A DNA stretch of 64,000 bases from a bacterium (GTDB taxonomy: Bacteria; Oederibacteriota; CAKKQC01), in contig CAKKQC010000028.1 in assembly GCA_919901855.1 (NCBI GenBank), positions 117,598 through 181,597 of the forward strand, given 5' to 3'. Below are positions 45,002 through 53,476 of this stretch, piece after piece (within the stretch, counting starts at the first letter, position 1; each line of letters begins with the position of its first letter). Position numbers and translations under genes: made by a program. Under the pieces are notes generated by a model. It was not told the origin of the DNA. It did no database searches and was given only the letters and a program-made list of their open reading frames with translations.

Positions 45002-46342
45002 TCAGCGTTCCTTCTTGTAGACGCCCTCGAAGGAGTACATGCGGATCTTGACGGAGGCGCCGTCCGGGGCGAACTCGGCATTGCAGTCCCAGTCGCGGCA
45101 GAAGAACTTCCGGTCGGACTCGGGGACCAGCGTCGCCGCGCCGCCCTTGGCCTTCCCCTTCCTGAACTGCGCCTTCAGGCCCTTGGCCTGCACCGTGACC
45201 TCGACCCACGACGCGGCGTCGAGGCGGTAGGTCCCCGCATAGGCGGCGAGGGTGGCGGCCGGGAGCTCGACGGCGACCCGGGGCCTGGGGAAGTCCGGCT
45301 TCCCGCCACCGAGCGCGTCCAGCATCGCGAGTCCGAGTCCCTCGATGCCCTGAAGTCCGGCGCCGAGGATCAGGACCGTGCCGACATGCGTCTTACGGTC
45401 GATGCCGATGAACGCGTGCGTGAGCCCGGCGTGGTACAGCCGGCCGGTGTACTCGTCGATCTGCCAGCCGAGCGCCAGCCGCTTGCCGCCGGTGTCCCGG
45501 GCCTGCGGCTGGAACGTGATCGTGAAGTCCTCGGCCAGCGGCTTGGGTGCCGCTCCCAGCGCGGCCTGCACGAGGAGGGCGAGATCGGCCGCCGACGAGT
45601 GGAACGAGCCCGCGGCGGCCAGGGGCCCGAGGTCGAGGTGGACGCGCGGGGCCGGCGCGCCCGCGGGGAGCGTGAGCATCGTGTGCGCCATCCCGAGCGG
45701 CCGGCACACGCGGGCCAGGACCGCCTCCTCGTAGGTCGTGCCCGCCTTCGTCGCGATCGCGTGGCCGAGGAGCCCCATCCCGACGTTCGAATACTCGAAC
45801 TTCGATCCGGGCGCGCGCTCGAGCCTGGACTTGGCGAGGTAGGCGAAGAGGTCGTCCCACGTGACGCCGCCGATGGCCCCGGTCTGGCCCAGGACCCAGC
45901 GGCGGAACAGGATGCGCCAGAGGTGCGGGGAGTACCAGGCGAGCACGCGCGGGAACGACTGGCCCGCCTGGCCGGACGGCAGGGCGGACGTGTGGGTCGC
46001 GAGGTCGCGGATCGTGATCTCGCGGTTCTTCCACTTCGGGAGGTCGCGGGCCGCCGGGATCACGGCGCGGACGGGATCGTCGAGCGAGAGCTTACCCTCC
46101 CGGATCAGGTCGGCCATCGCCAGCGTGGTCAGCACCTTGGTGACCGAGGCGACCCCCGTTACCCCGGTCGCCGTGAGCCCTCCGGCGGCGAGCGTGGTCC
46201 CGCCCGCGGGCGTTATCAGGACGGCCACGTACCCGGGGACGGTGCCGGAGTCGACGAAGGCGCGGAGCGCGGCCTCGATGGCCGGCCGCCCCGCCGCCTC
46301 AGCCCGGCCCATGACCACCAGCGCGACGCAGAGGCCCCACAC
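45002..46342 (-). CDS. Serine hydrolase of the class C beta-lactamase family
   Basis: A 446-residue exported protein (signal-like start to about RAEAAGRP). The beta-lactamase/transpeptidase motifs are present: SVTK (nucleophile Ser and Lys), YSN, and the KTG-equivalent HAG in LYHAGLTH. A 100-residue C-terminal lipocalin-like beta-domain follows (LAAYAGTYRLDAASWVEV). Such proteins are usually D-amino-peptidases, esterases or carboxypeptidases, not antibiotic lactamases. GTG start at 46342 lies 2 nt after the MalG-like permease stop, so it belongs to the transport operon; it may trim an amide- or ester-bearing glycan or peptidoglycan fragment. Confidence 0.85.
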   Translation of the reverse strand: MWGLCVALVVMGRAEAAGRPAIEAALRAFVDSGTVPGYVAVLITPAGGTTLAAGGLTATGVTGVASVTKVLTTLAMADLIREGKLSLDDPVRAVIPAARDLPKWKNREITIRDLATHTSALPSGQAGQSFPRVLAWYSPHLWRILFRRWVLGQTGAIGGVTWDDLFAYLAKSRLERAPGSKFEYSNVGMGLLGHAIATKAGTTYEEAVLARVCRPLGMAHTMLTLPAGAPAPRVHLDLGPLAAAGSFHSSAADLALLVQAALGAAPKPLAEDFTITFQPQARDTGGKRLALGWQIDEYTGRLYHAGLTHAFIGIDRKTHVGTVLILGAGLQGIEGLGLAMLDALGGGKPDFPRPRVAVELPAATLAAYAGTYRLDAASWVEVTVQAKGLKAQFRKGKAKGGAATLVPESDRKFFCRDWDCNAEFAPDGASVKIRMYSFEGVYKKER

Positions 46343-46344
46343 GG

Positions 46345-48225
46345 CTATTTCTCAATGGGCACCACGATGCCCTGGAGGATGATCCGCTGGGCGAGGACGA
46401 AGACGAGGAAGGTCGGGATCGAGGCCACGAGCAGCGCCGCGAACGTCACGGACTGGTGCGCGTACTGCTGGAGGTTGTAGAGGTAGACGCCGAGCGTCCA
46501 CATCTTCTCGTTCTGGCAGACGATGAACGCGAACATGAAGGCGCCGTAGGCGGCGTTGAAGGCGTCGAGGGCGATGACGGCGAGGATGGGCTTGGACAGG
46601 TTCATCGTGATCAGCCAGAACATGGTCCACTCGCCCGCGCCGTCGAGCTGGGCGGCCTCGTACAGCTCGCGCGGGAGCGAGTCGAAGAAGCCCTTGAGCA
46701 GGAAGATCGCGTAGCCGTTCACCATGCCCGGGAGGATGAGGGCGAAGAACGTGTTGAGCATGCCGAGCTGTTTCAGGAGCAGGAAGTTCGGGATCGCGGT
46801 CACCATCGGCGGGAACGCGATGGTCGCGAGCAGGAAGAGCAGGATCTTGTAGGTGGACGGGAGATTGTACCGGCTCATGGCATAGGCGGCGACCGGGTTC
46901 ACGATCAGGGTAGCCAGGATCGAGAGCGTGCAGAGGATCAGGGTGTTGACCAGCCCGCGGCCGTGGAGCGCCAGGTACTCGACGACGTGGCGGTAGTTCC
47001 GGGTCGCGAACTCCCACCGCAGCGCTCTTGGGTGCGCCTGCATCTCGGCCCAGAGCGCCTCCTTGACCGGCATCGGGATCGTGTCCAGCGACGCGTACGA
47101 GGCGCCGTGGGTGGCGCGGAGCCCCGCCAGCTTGGCCCCGTACTTGTCGCGGAGCCACGCGCGCCAGCGGATATCCGGCCCGTCCACGGAGAGCGCGGCG
47201 GGGGGAGCCTCGCGGATGAAGATCTCCCAGTCCACGAGTGGGTTGCCCACGGCGAGCGTGCTCGCGGGGAACGGGACCGCCTCAAAGCTCGCGTACCGCC
47301 GGCCGTACGCGCGGTTGAGGTCCCGGAGCCGCCCCTCGTACCGCCGATTCAGGAATCCGGCGAACGCGGGGCGGGCCGCGGGGGAGACGCGGACGAACTG
47401 GAGGTTGAGATCGGCCCTGACGAACTCGAGCCACTCCGCCCGTTCGAGGCCGTCCGCGGGTGGCTTGGCCGGGAGCGTGACGGTCGACCAGTCGGCATGC
47501 CGGGTCCCGTGCGCGCGGTTGTAGGCCCTGATCCCCTTGCCGTACTTGAGCTGGAGGAAGTCGTTCACGTAACGTCCATCCAGGGAAATCACGACGAGGT
47601 CCTCGACGGGCTGGAGGACGAGGTAGCGGAGCGCCTCGGCCTGGAGGGGCGAGCCCGTGAGCTTGAAGGCCCGGTCCGCGGTCGAGACCGGCGAGGGGAA
47701 GTTGACGTTCAGCCACGAGGTGACGAGGCTGCCGAACCGCGCGTGGTACTCGCCCAGCTCGCCGCCGCAAGCTTTCACGACCGAGGCCCGGAACCCGCGC
47801 GCGTGCCGGGGGTAGAGGCGGCTATTGACGGACGAGGCGTGGCCGAGGAGGACCCACGTGGGCGGGAGCCTGGCCTCGACCAGGAACGCGTGCCAGTCGT
47901 CCGTGCGCGCCGCCGGGCAGGCCGGGGGCGGTTCGACCTTGGTGAACGCGTACTCGGACTGCCGGGCGCAGGAGTTGTAGAGCGCGACGGACTCGTTGAA
48001 CTTCGTCTCCACGTACTTCCGGAACAGGACGGCATCGGAGTAGAAGTACTTCGGCACGACGTCCCAGTCGCGCAGGTCCACCTCGCTCTTGAACGACCCC
48101 GAGATCATGATGAGGAAGGGATAGATCATGGTGACGCCGCCGGTCACGAGGAGCGTGTAGATCAGGGCGACGTAGAGTTTCGCCTCGCGGCTGCGCCGGG
48201 CTACGGTGGTCGAAAGCAGGCTCAT
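46345..48225 (-). CDS. MalG-type sugar ABC permease with a very large periplasmic insertion
   Basis: A 626-residue CUT1 permease; MalG homologues are about 280. The first helix (about 18-42, LYVALIYTLLVTGGVTMIYPFLIMI) is followed by some 330 extra residues, then the remaining five helices from VNTLILCTLSILATLIVNPVAAYAMSRY onward with the EAA loop ELYEAAQLDGAGEWTMFWLITMNLSKP. The insertion holds three to four degenerate repeats of ~60 residues of the form FLxxKYGxxLxxLNxAYGxxYASFxxVPxP (NDFLQLKYGKGIRAYNRAHG; FLNRRYEGRLRDLNRAYG; WLRDKYGAKLAGLRATHG), a pattern seen in GH42-like sugar hydrolases. It should face the periplasm and could bind glycan. ATG overlaps the fusion gene stop (ATGA). Confidence 0.88.
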   Translation of the reverse strand: MSLLSTTVARRSREAKLYVALIYTLLVTGGVTMIYPFLIMISGSFKSEVDLRDWDVVPKYFYSDAVLFRKYVETKFNESVALYNSCARQSEYAFTKVEPPPACPAARTDDWHAFLVEARLPPTWVLLGHASSVNSRLYPRHARGFRASVVKACGGELGEYHARFGSLVTSWLNVNFPSPVSTADRAFKLTGSPLQAEALRYLVLQPVEDLVVISLDGRYVNDFLQLKYGKGIRAYNRAHGTRHADWSTVTLPAKPPADGLERAEWLEFVRADLNLQFVRVSPAARPAFAGFLNRRYEGRLRDLNRAYGRRYASFEAVPFPASTLAVGNPLVDWEIFIREAPPAALSVDGPDIRWRAWLRDKYGAKLAGLRATHGASYASLDTIPMPVKEALWAEMQAHPRALRWEFATRNYRHVVEYLALHGRGLVNTLILCTLSILATLIVNPVAAYAMSRYNLPSTYKILLFLLATIAFPPMVTAIPNFLLLKQLGMLNTFFALILPGMVNGYAIFLLKGFFDSLPRELYEAAQLDGAGEWTMFWLITMNLSKPILAVIALDAFNAAYGAFMFAFIVCQNEKMWTLGVYLYNLQQYAHQSVTFAALLVASIPTFLVFVLAQRIILQGIVVPIEK

Positions 48226-50636
48226 GGTTCCGCCGCCTTGAACTGCATCCGCGACAGCCGCTTCATCTGGTAGACCGTGAACCCGATGAGGATGAACCCC
48301 AGGACCCAGGCGGTGGCCGTGGCGGGGCCGAACCGGAGGTAGAAGAAGGCGTCGTAGAAGATCTTGAGGTCGAGGACCATGGTCGCGTCCGCGGGCCCCC
48401 CGCCGGTCATGGCGAGGATGAAGTCCGAGGCGCGGAACGCGCCGATGACGGACCCCACGAAGCTGATGATGATGAGCGGCTTGATGGTCGGGATCGTGAT
48501 GTGCCAGAGCTTCTTCCAGATCGAGGCGCCGTCCATCTCGGCCGCCTCGTAGAGCTCGAGCGGGATCGTCTTGAGCGCCGCGAGGTAGAGCAGGGACCCC
48601 GGGCCCATGGAGGCCCAGACGAGGGGCAGGACGACGCTCAACATGGCCCAGCGCGGGGAGGTGAGCCAGCCCTGCGGCGGCAGCGCCACGGCGACCAGGA
48701 ACCGGTTGAGTAGCCCGTTCTCGGTGGGGTCGTAGAAGCTCTTCCAGAGGAAGATGACGACGAGGCTGCTCACGACCGCGGGGAGGTAGAAGATCACACG
48801 GAAGAACACTTTGCCTTTCGGAACCTCGTGCAGGAGGAGGGCGAGGATGATCGGGGCGAAGAACCCGAGGCCGATCACGAGGGAGGCGTACTGGAGGCTG
48901 TGGGCCAGCGCGCTCCAGAACTCGGCGTCGAACAGGACCGTGGAGAAGTTGTCGAGCCCCGCGAACGTGCTGCCGCCCATGATCCGGTAGTCCATGAACG
49001 CGATAACGGCGCCGCGGACGGTGGGCACGTACTGCCAGACGGCCATCAGCCCCACGGCGGGGAGGAGGAGGGCGTAAGCCCACCGGTAGCGGCGGAAGCC
49101 CCAGCCGCCCGCGATCGCGCCCTCGGGCGTGAAGGCGCGCCACAGCGCCCGGAACGCCCACGCGAAGGCGAGCAGGATCGCGATCGCGACGACGCCCGCA
49201 ACCCGGTTGCGGAACCGCCGCTTCGCCGGCGGGAGCTGGCCCAGCATCTTCTCGTTCGTGACCCCGACCCAGTGGTCGAGGAGGGTCTGGATGCGCGGGA
49301 GGGCCTCGGCCGGCGGCAGGGCGCCGAGACCCTGGACGATGGCGAGGTCCAGCGGCTTGGTCAGGAACCAGTAGATGAGGTCGCAGTTCTTGCCGTAGGG
49401 CTCGGGCACGCCGCCCGCGAGCGCCTGGGCGTAGACGGCCTCCCAGCCCCGGGGCACGCGCTTGAGGTATTCGGGGAACCCGTATTTGCGGAGGTGGGCG
49501 GGGTTCAGGAACCGGCCGAACCCGTTCTCGACATATAGGCGCGTCCGGATCCGGTTGGCCTCCGGGCCCGCCCAGAACCGCATGAACGCCCAGGCGGCTT
49601 CGCGGACGCGCGGGTCCCGGATGCCCGCCGACATCCCCATGCACGTGCTGTTCACCTCGCTCCCGCGCTTCCCCGCGGGGCCGAGCGGGACCGGCGCGAT
49701 CCCGATCTGCTCCGGGTTCACGGCGCTCAGGAGCTTGCTCGAGAGGTAGTCCTGGAAGATCGCGATCCGGCCCTGGTCCCACATCGTGTAGATGTCGGAG
49801 TCTCGTATCGCCGCTGCCGCGATACGTTTGCCGTCCTTCATATAGGGCTCCTGGAGGAGCCGGGCGTAGAAGTGGACGGCCACCGCGGCCTCGGGGGTGT
49901 CGTACGCCGCGCGCCACCCGCCCTTGGCGTCCTGGGTCACGGCCTGCGCGCCCGCCGAGAGCAGGAGCGTGTAGAAGTTCCACGAGGCGTCCGGCCCGGC
50001 GCCGAACCCCATGCCGTAGACGCCCTTGGCCGGGTTCGTGATGATCCGGCAGTCGGCCAGCAGCTCGTCCCACGTGCGCGGCGGCTTCTCGGGGTCGAGC
50101 CCGGCGTCGTGGAAGAGGTCCTTGCGGTAGAACATGGCGATGACGTAGTGCCCCCACGGGTACGCCCACCAGTGCGGTTTCCCGTCCGGCCCGGCCCGGT
50201 AGACGACGCGCTTCATGCTGGGCAGGATGGCGTCGGCCAGCTCGTCCTGGGGCACGGAGCCGATGAACTCGTCGAGCGGCTGGATGAATCCCTGCCGGAT
50301 GTACGAGTCGGACTTGCGGAAGTTCACGTAGAGGACGTCCGGGGAGATGCCGGCGGCGATGGCCATGAGCGGCCCGACATCCATGGCGGCCCCCTGGATC
50401 CGGATGCCGCCGAACCGGACGACCTCGATCCACGGGTACTTGTCGCGGAAGGCCTTGAGGACCTCGCGTTGGGCCTGGCCGTCGATCCCCATGTCGTCGT
50501 CGCGGGGGAGGATGATCTCGGACACCGTGAGCTTGACGGTGGGTTGAGGGCCGCGAGGGGCGGTGGCCGCCGGCCGGGCCAGGCCGGCGAACAGGGTCAC
50601 GACCAGGGCGGCGTGCGACAATGGGAGCCGGGACAT
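48222..50636 (-). CDS. Fusion of a sugar-binding protein and a MalF-type ABC permease
   Basis: An 804-residue polypeptide. After a signal peptide (residues 1-~26), residues ~30-455 form a CUT1 extracellular solute-binding protein (GISPDVLYVNFRKSDSYIRQGFIQPLDEFI, WAYPWGHYVIAMFYRKDLF, WDQGRIAIFQDY, WAFMRFWAGPEAN). A helix near 475-495 leads into a MalF permease (about 520-804) with PAVVSSLVVIFLW and the EAA loop ELYEAAEMDGASIWKKLWHITIPTIKP. The binding domain is thus tethered to the channel. The MalG partner overlaps its stop; no ATPase is encoded nearby. TATCGT lies 7 nt before the ATG. The start is 2 nt from the divergent aldolase start. Confidence 0.9.
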   Translation of the reverse strand: MSRLPLSHAALVVTLFAGLARPAATAPRGPQPTVKLTVSEIILPRDDDMGIDGQAQREVLKAFRDKYPWIEVVRFGGIRIQGAAMDVGPLMAIAAGISPDVLYVNFRKSDSYIRQGFIQPLDEFIGSVPQDELADAILPSMKRVVYRAGPDGKPHWWAYPWGHYVIAMFYRKDLFHDAGLDPEKPPRTWDELLADCRIITNPAKGVYGMGFGAGPDASWNFYTLLLSAGAQAVTQDAKGGWRAAYDTPEAAVAVHFYARLLQEPYMKDGKRIAAAAIRDSDIYTMWDQGRIAIFQDYLSSKLLSAVNPEQIGIAPVPLGPAGKRGSEVNSTCMGMSAGIRDPRVREAAWAFMRFWAGPEANRIRTRLYVENGFGRFLNPAHLRKYGFPEYLKRVPRGWEAVYAQALAGGVPEPYGKNCDLIYWFLTKPLDLAIVQGLGALPPAEALPRIQTLLDHWVGVTNEKMLGQLPPAKRRFRNRVAGVVAIAILLAFAWAFRALWRAFTPEGAIAGGWGFRRYRWAYALLLPAVGLMAVWQYVPTVRGAVIAFMDYRIMGGSTFAGLDNFSTVLFDAEFWSALAHSLQYASLVIGLGFFAPIILALLLHEVPKGKVFFRVIFYLPAVVSSLVVIFLWKSFYDPTENGLLNRFLVAVALPPQGWLTSPRWAMLSVVLPLVWASMGPGSLLYLAALKTIPLELYEAAEMDGASIWKKLWHITIPTIKPLIIISFVGSVIGAFRASDFILAMTGGGPADATMVLDLKIFYDAFFYLRFGPATATAWVLGFILIGFTVYQMKRLSRMQFKAAEP

Positions 50637-50638
50637 CG

Positions 50639-51673
50639 ATGGAACGATACCATTTTGCGAGCGACAATACCGCCGGGGTCTGCCCGGAGGCGTGGGACGC
50701 GATGGCGAAGGCGAACGGGGGCTTCGCCCCTTCCTACGGCGACGACGCCTGGACGAAGGAGGCCGCGGACGCCATCCGCGCGCTCTTCGAGACCGAATGC
50801 GAGATGTTCTTCACGTTCACGGGCACGGCCGCGAACTCGCTCGCCATCGCGTCGCTCTGCCAGTCGTACCACAGCGTCATCTGCCACGAATACGCACACG
50901 TCGAGACCGACGAGTGCGGGGGACCCGAGTTCTTCACCCACGGGACCAAGGTCCTGCTGGCCGGGGGCGCGCACGGGAAAGTGGATCCGCGGGAGGTCGA
51001 GCGGATCGTGACGTCCCGCGACGACCTGCACTTCCCGAAGCCGCGGGTCCTGACGCTCACGCAATCCACGGAGCTGGGGACGGTCTACACGGTTCCCGAG
51101 CTGGAGGCGCTGTGCGCGGGGGCGAAGAAGCACGGGCTCAAGGTCCACATGGACGGGGCCCGGCTGGCGAACGCGTGCGCGTCGCTGGGGGTGCGGCCCG
51201 CGGAGCTCACGTGGAAGCGGGGCGTGGACGTCTGCTCGCTCGGCGGCGTCAAGAACGGGCTGGCGATGGGCGAGGCGGTCGTGTTCTTCGACAAGGACCT
51301 GGCCGCGGAGTTCGAGTTCCGGTGCAAGCAGGCGGGCCAGCTCGCGTCCAAGATGCGGTTCATCGCCGCCGGCTGGGTCGGCCTCCTGAAGACCGGCGCC
51401 TGGCAGAAGTACGGCCAGCACGCGAACCACCAGGCGAAGACACTGGCCTCCGAGCTGAAGGCGCTTGGTATCGGGGTCGTTAACCCGGTGGAGGCGAACG
51501 CCGTGTTCGCCAGGTTCACGCCCGAGGTGAAGGAGGCCCTGCACGCGAAGGGCTGGCACTTCTACGGGTTCATCGGGACCGGCGGGTGCCGGCTCATGTG
51601 CTCGTGGGCGACCACGTCCGTGGACGTATCGTCCTTCGTCACCGACCTGAAAGAGGTCCTGGCGAAGGGCTAG
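50639..51673 (+). CDS. PLP-dependent threonine aldolase/beta-eliminating lyase-like enzyme
   Basis: A 344-residue fold-type I PLP enzyme. Recognisable parts: FASDNTAGVCPEAWDAM at the start, TGTAANSLAIASL, the HEYAHVETDECGGPEFF segment, HMDGARLANA with the cofactor-binding Asp, and SLGGVKNGLAMGEAVV with the Schiff-base Lys. The family cleaves L-threonine/L-allo-threonine to glycine and acetaldehyde. ATG at 50639 is chosen over one at 50621 because conserved residues begin at once. It is divergent from the transporter operon with 2 nt between starts, and converges with the next gene by a 4-bp CTAG overlap. Confidence 0.88.
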   Translation: MERYHFASDNTAGVCPEAWDAMAKANGGFAPSYGDDAWTKEAADAIRALFETECEMFFTFTGTAANSLAIASLCQSYHSVICHEYAHVETDECGGPEFFTHGTKVLLAGGAHGKVDPREVERIVTSRDDLHFPKPRVLTLTQSTELGTVYTVPELEALCAGAKKHGLKVHMDGARLANACASLGVRPAELTWKRGVDVCSLGGVKNGLAMGEAVVFFDKDLAAEFEFRCKQAGQLASKMRFIAAGWVGLLKTGAWQKYGQHANHQAKTLASELKALGIGVVNPVEANAVFARFTPEVKEALHAKGWHFYGFIGTGGCRLMCSWATTSVDVSSFVTDLKEVLAKG

Positions 51674-53424
51674 TCCTGGTCGCGGCGGGGGGAGCCGAGC
51701 TTTATCAGATCGATAAGCTGCTGCCGCGCCCGCTCCCACGCGGTGCCGTCGACGGGCCACGAGGCGGGCTCGCCGGGCTTGGCGTCGGAGAAGGCGCGCG
51801 GGATGAGCTTCTTCCCGATCGCGCGGGCTTGGCGTTCGTGCCCGTTCGCGATCGCGAGCGCGACGTAGGCGAGGTCCTGCTGGCCGCGGCGCAGGTTCTT
51901 CATCCGGATCGACGACACCGGGCCCGGGATGCCGCGGTCCTGGTCCTTGAAGATCGCGTCCTGGCCCGGGTAGAAGAGCGTCCCGTCGCCGTTGACCTCG
52001 GCGTCGCCGCCCGCGAACGTGACCGGGTCCACCCACACGTTCTGGTCCTTTCCCGCGCGCGGCCCCTGGTGGTTGTGCTGCCAGTGGGTGGATTCCCAGT
52101 AGAACCAGCACTCGACGCCGTTGAGCCAGCAGATCCAGGGCTGGACGCGAAAGTCCACGCCCGGGGCGTCGATGGTGACCGCGCCGCTCATCGGCCGCAT
52201 GCCGTTGTAGAACCACCAGCGGCGGCCCTTCGCGCGCTCGGCCTTGACGCCGTCGATATTGAGCGCGTCCGCGACGGTGTCGAAGATGTCCACGGCCCCC
52301 TCGACCTCGGGCCGCGGTTTCATCGTCACGAAGACCGGGAGCTTGCCGCCCGGGCCCGGGTTCTCGTGGATCCAGTCGCCCTTTTCCTTCACCCATGCCC
52401 ACATGTCCTTGCGGGGCTCGTCGGTCAGGTAGATGAAGGAGAGGACTTTCGGGGCGTGGGCCTTGAACCATTCGGCGTACGCGTCGAACTCCTTCCATAG
52501 CTCCGCCTTCGTCTGCTTGCCCACGGCGCCGTAGAACCCGACGCCGAAGACCCTGAGCCCCTGGCCCTGGCCGGGGCCGTCGTAGCCCGCCGCGCGGGTG
52601 AACGCGTCGCCGGTGAGGTAGGGCGCGTACGCGGGGAGTTCCGCGAGCCCGACGCCCTCGGCGGTGTCGAACCGGTGGCGGTGGGCCATGAGCCGGTACG
52701 CGCGCCGAATCGCCGGGTCCGTAATCCCGTGCCGCCGCTCGACGTCGGAGAGATAGATCATGGTCTTCACGAGGTCGGTGTCCGGCAGGGCCGCGTCGAC
52801 GACCTCGAGCTGGAGGGGCAGGTGCACGAGTCCCTCGTTCGTCTGCACCCGCACGGTTGCGCGCAGGAGGCCGGCCGGGAACGCGGGGTCGTTCGGGATC
52901 GCGAGGTCGATCCAGAACGCCTGCTGGCGGCCGTACTCGATCCGGATCGGGAGGCCTCCGCGGCCGGCCCTGGCCGTGAGGGGCACGAGGGCGTCGGGGA
53001 GCCAGCCGGTCAGGTTCGGGGCCGCCGCCTTGTACCAGAACCATCCGCCGTGCTCGTCGTCGGGGCTGGGCTTGACGACGTTGAGGTAGTGCTCGGAGAA
53101 GACCTCGGCGATGCGGTTGAACGGCGGGGCCGCGAACCGGACCTCCACGCCCGTCACCGTGACCGCCGAGAACTCGGCGGCCACGACGACCTGGACGGCC
53201 ACCGTCTCGTTGCGGCAGGCCGTGATCCGGATCATGCGTCCGTCCCAGAACGGGTTCAGGTCCCGGGACGGGTAGTCGAGCGCGTCGGCCGGGATCCGGT
53301 CGCCGTCGCCGGCGACCCAGAGCCGGGGCAGCTCGGCGCGGACGGGAGCACTCACGAATACGGCCGCGAGGAGGGTTCCGGCGGCCAGCCGCCGGGCGCT
53401 TGCGAATCGGGGCGATGCGTACAT
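51670..53424 (-). CDS. Exported DUF4091-like protein (putative glycoside hydrolase)
   Basis: A 584-residue protein with a signal peptide (cleavage near SAPVRAELP). An N-terminal beta-sandwich (ITACRNETVAVQVVVAA; LRATVRVQTNEGLVHLPLQLEVVDAALP) precedes a TIM-barrel-like part with FIYLTDEPRKDMWAWV, FVTMKPRPE and WICWLNGVECWFYWESTHW, and the DGTLFYPG and SSIRMKNLRRGQQDLAYV segments that define DUF4091 proteins. These are common in glycan-degrading soil bacteria; activity is undefined. The TDEP acidic pair could be catalytic. Its start lies 52 bp from the divergent exported epimerase gene. Confidence 0.8.
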   Translation of the reverse strand: MYASPRFASARRLAAGTLLAAVFVSAPVRAELPRLWVAGDGDRIPADALDYPSRDLNPFWDGRMIRITACRNETVAVQVVVAAEFSAVTVTGVEVRFAAPPFNRIAEVFSEHYLNVVKPSPDDEHGGWFWYKAAAPNLTGWLPDALVPLTARAGRGGLPIRIEYGRQQAFWIDLAIPNDPAFPAGLLRATVRVQTNEGLVHLPLQLEVVDAALPDTDLVKTMIYLSDVERRHGITDPAIRRAYRLMAHRHRFDTAEGVGLAELPAYAPYLTGDAFTRAAGYDGPGQGQGLRVFGVGFYGAVGKQTKAELWKEFDAYAEWFKAHAPKVLSFIYLTDEPRKDMWAWVKEKGDWIHENPGPGGKLPVFVTMKPRPEVEGAVDIFDTVADALNIDGVKAERAKGRRWWFYNGMRPMSGAVTIDAPGVDFRVQPWICWLNGVECWFYWESTHWQHNHQGPRAGKDQNVWVDPVTFAGGDAEVNGDGTLFYPGQDAIFKDQDRGIPGPVSSIRMKNLRRGQQDLAYVALAIANGHERQARAIGKKLIPRAFSDAKPGEPASWPVDGTAWERARQQLIDLIKLGSPRRDQD

Positions 53425-53476
53425 GTCGTCGTGGGTCACTCCCGGGCCTATTGTACGGGAGTAGAATGCGAGGGAT

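Noticed and set aside
45002-46342. Antibiotic-resistance class C beta-lactamase
   Set aside because: The SxxK/YxN/HAG motifs only show the superfamily; the extra C-terminal beta-domain and transport-operon setting point to another substrate.
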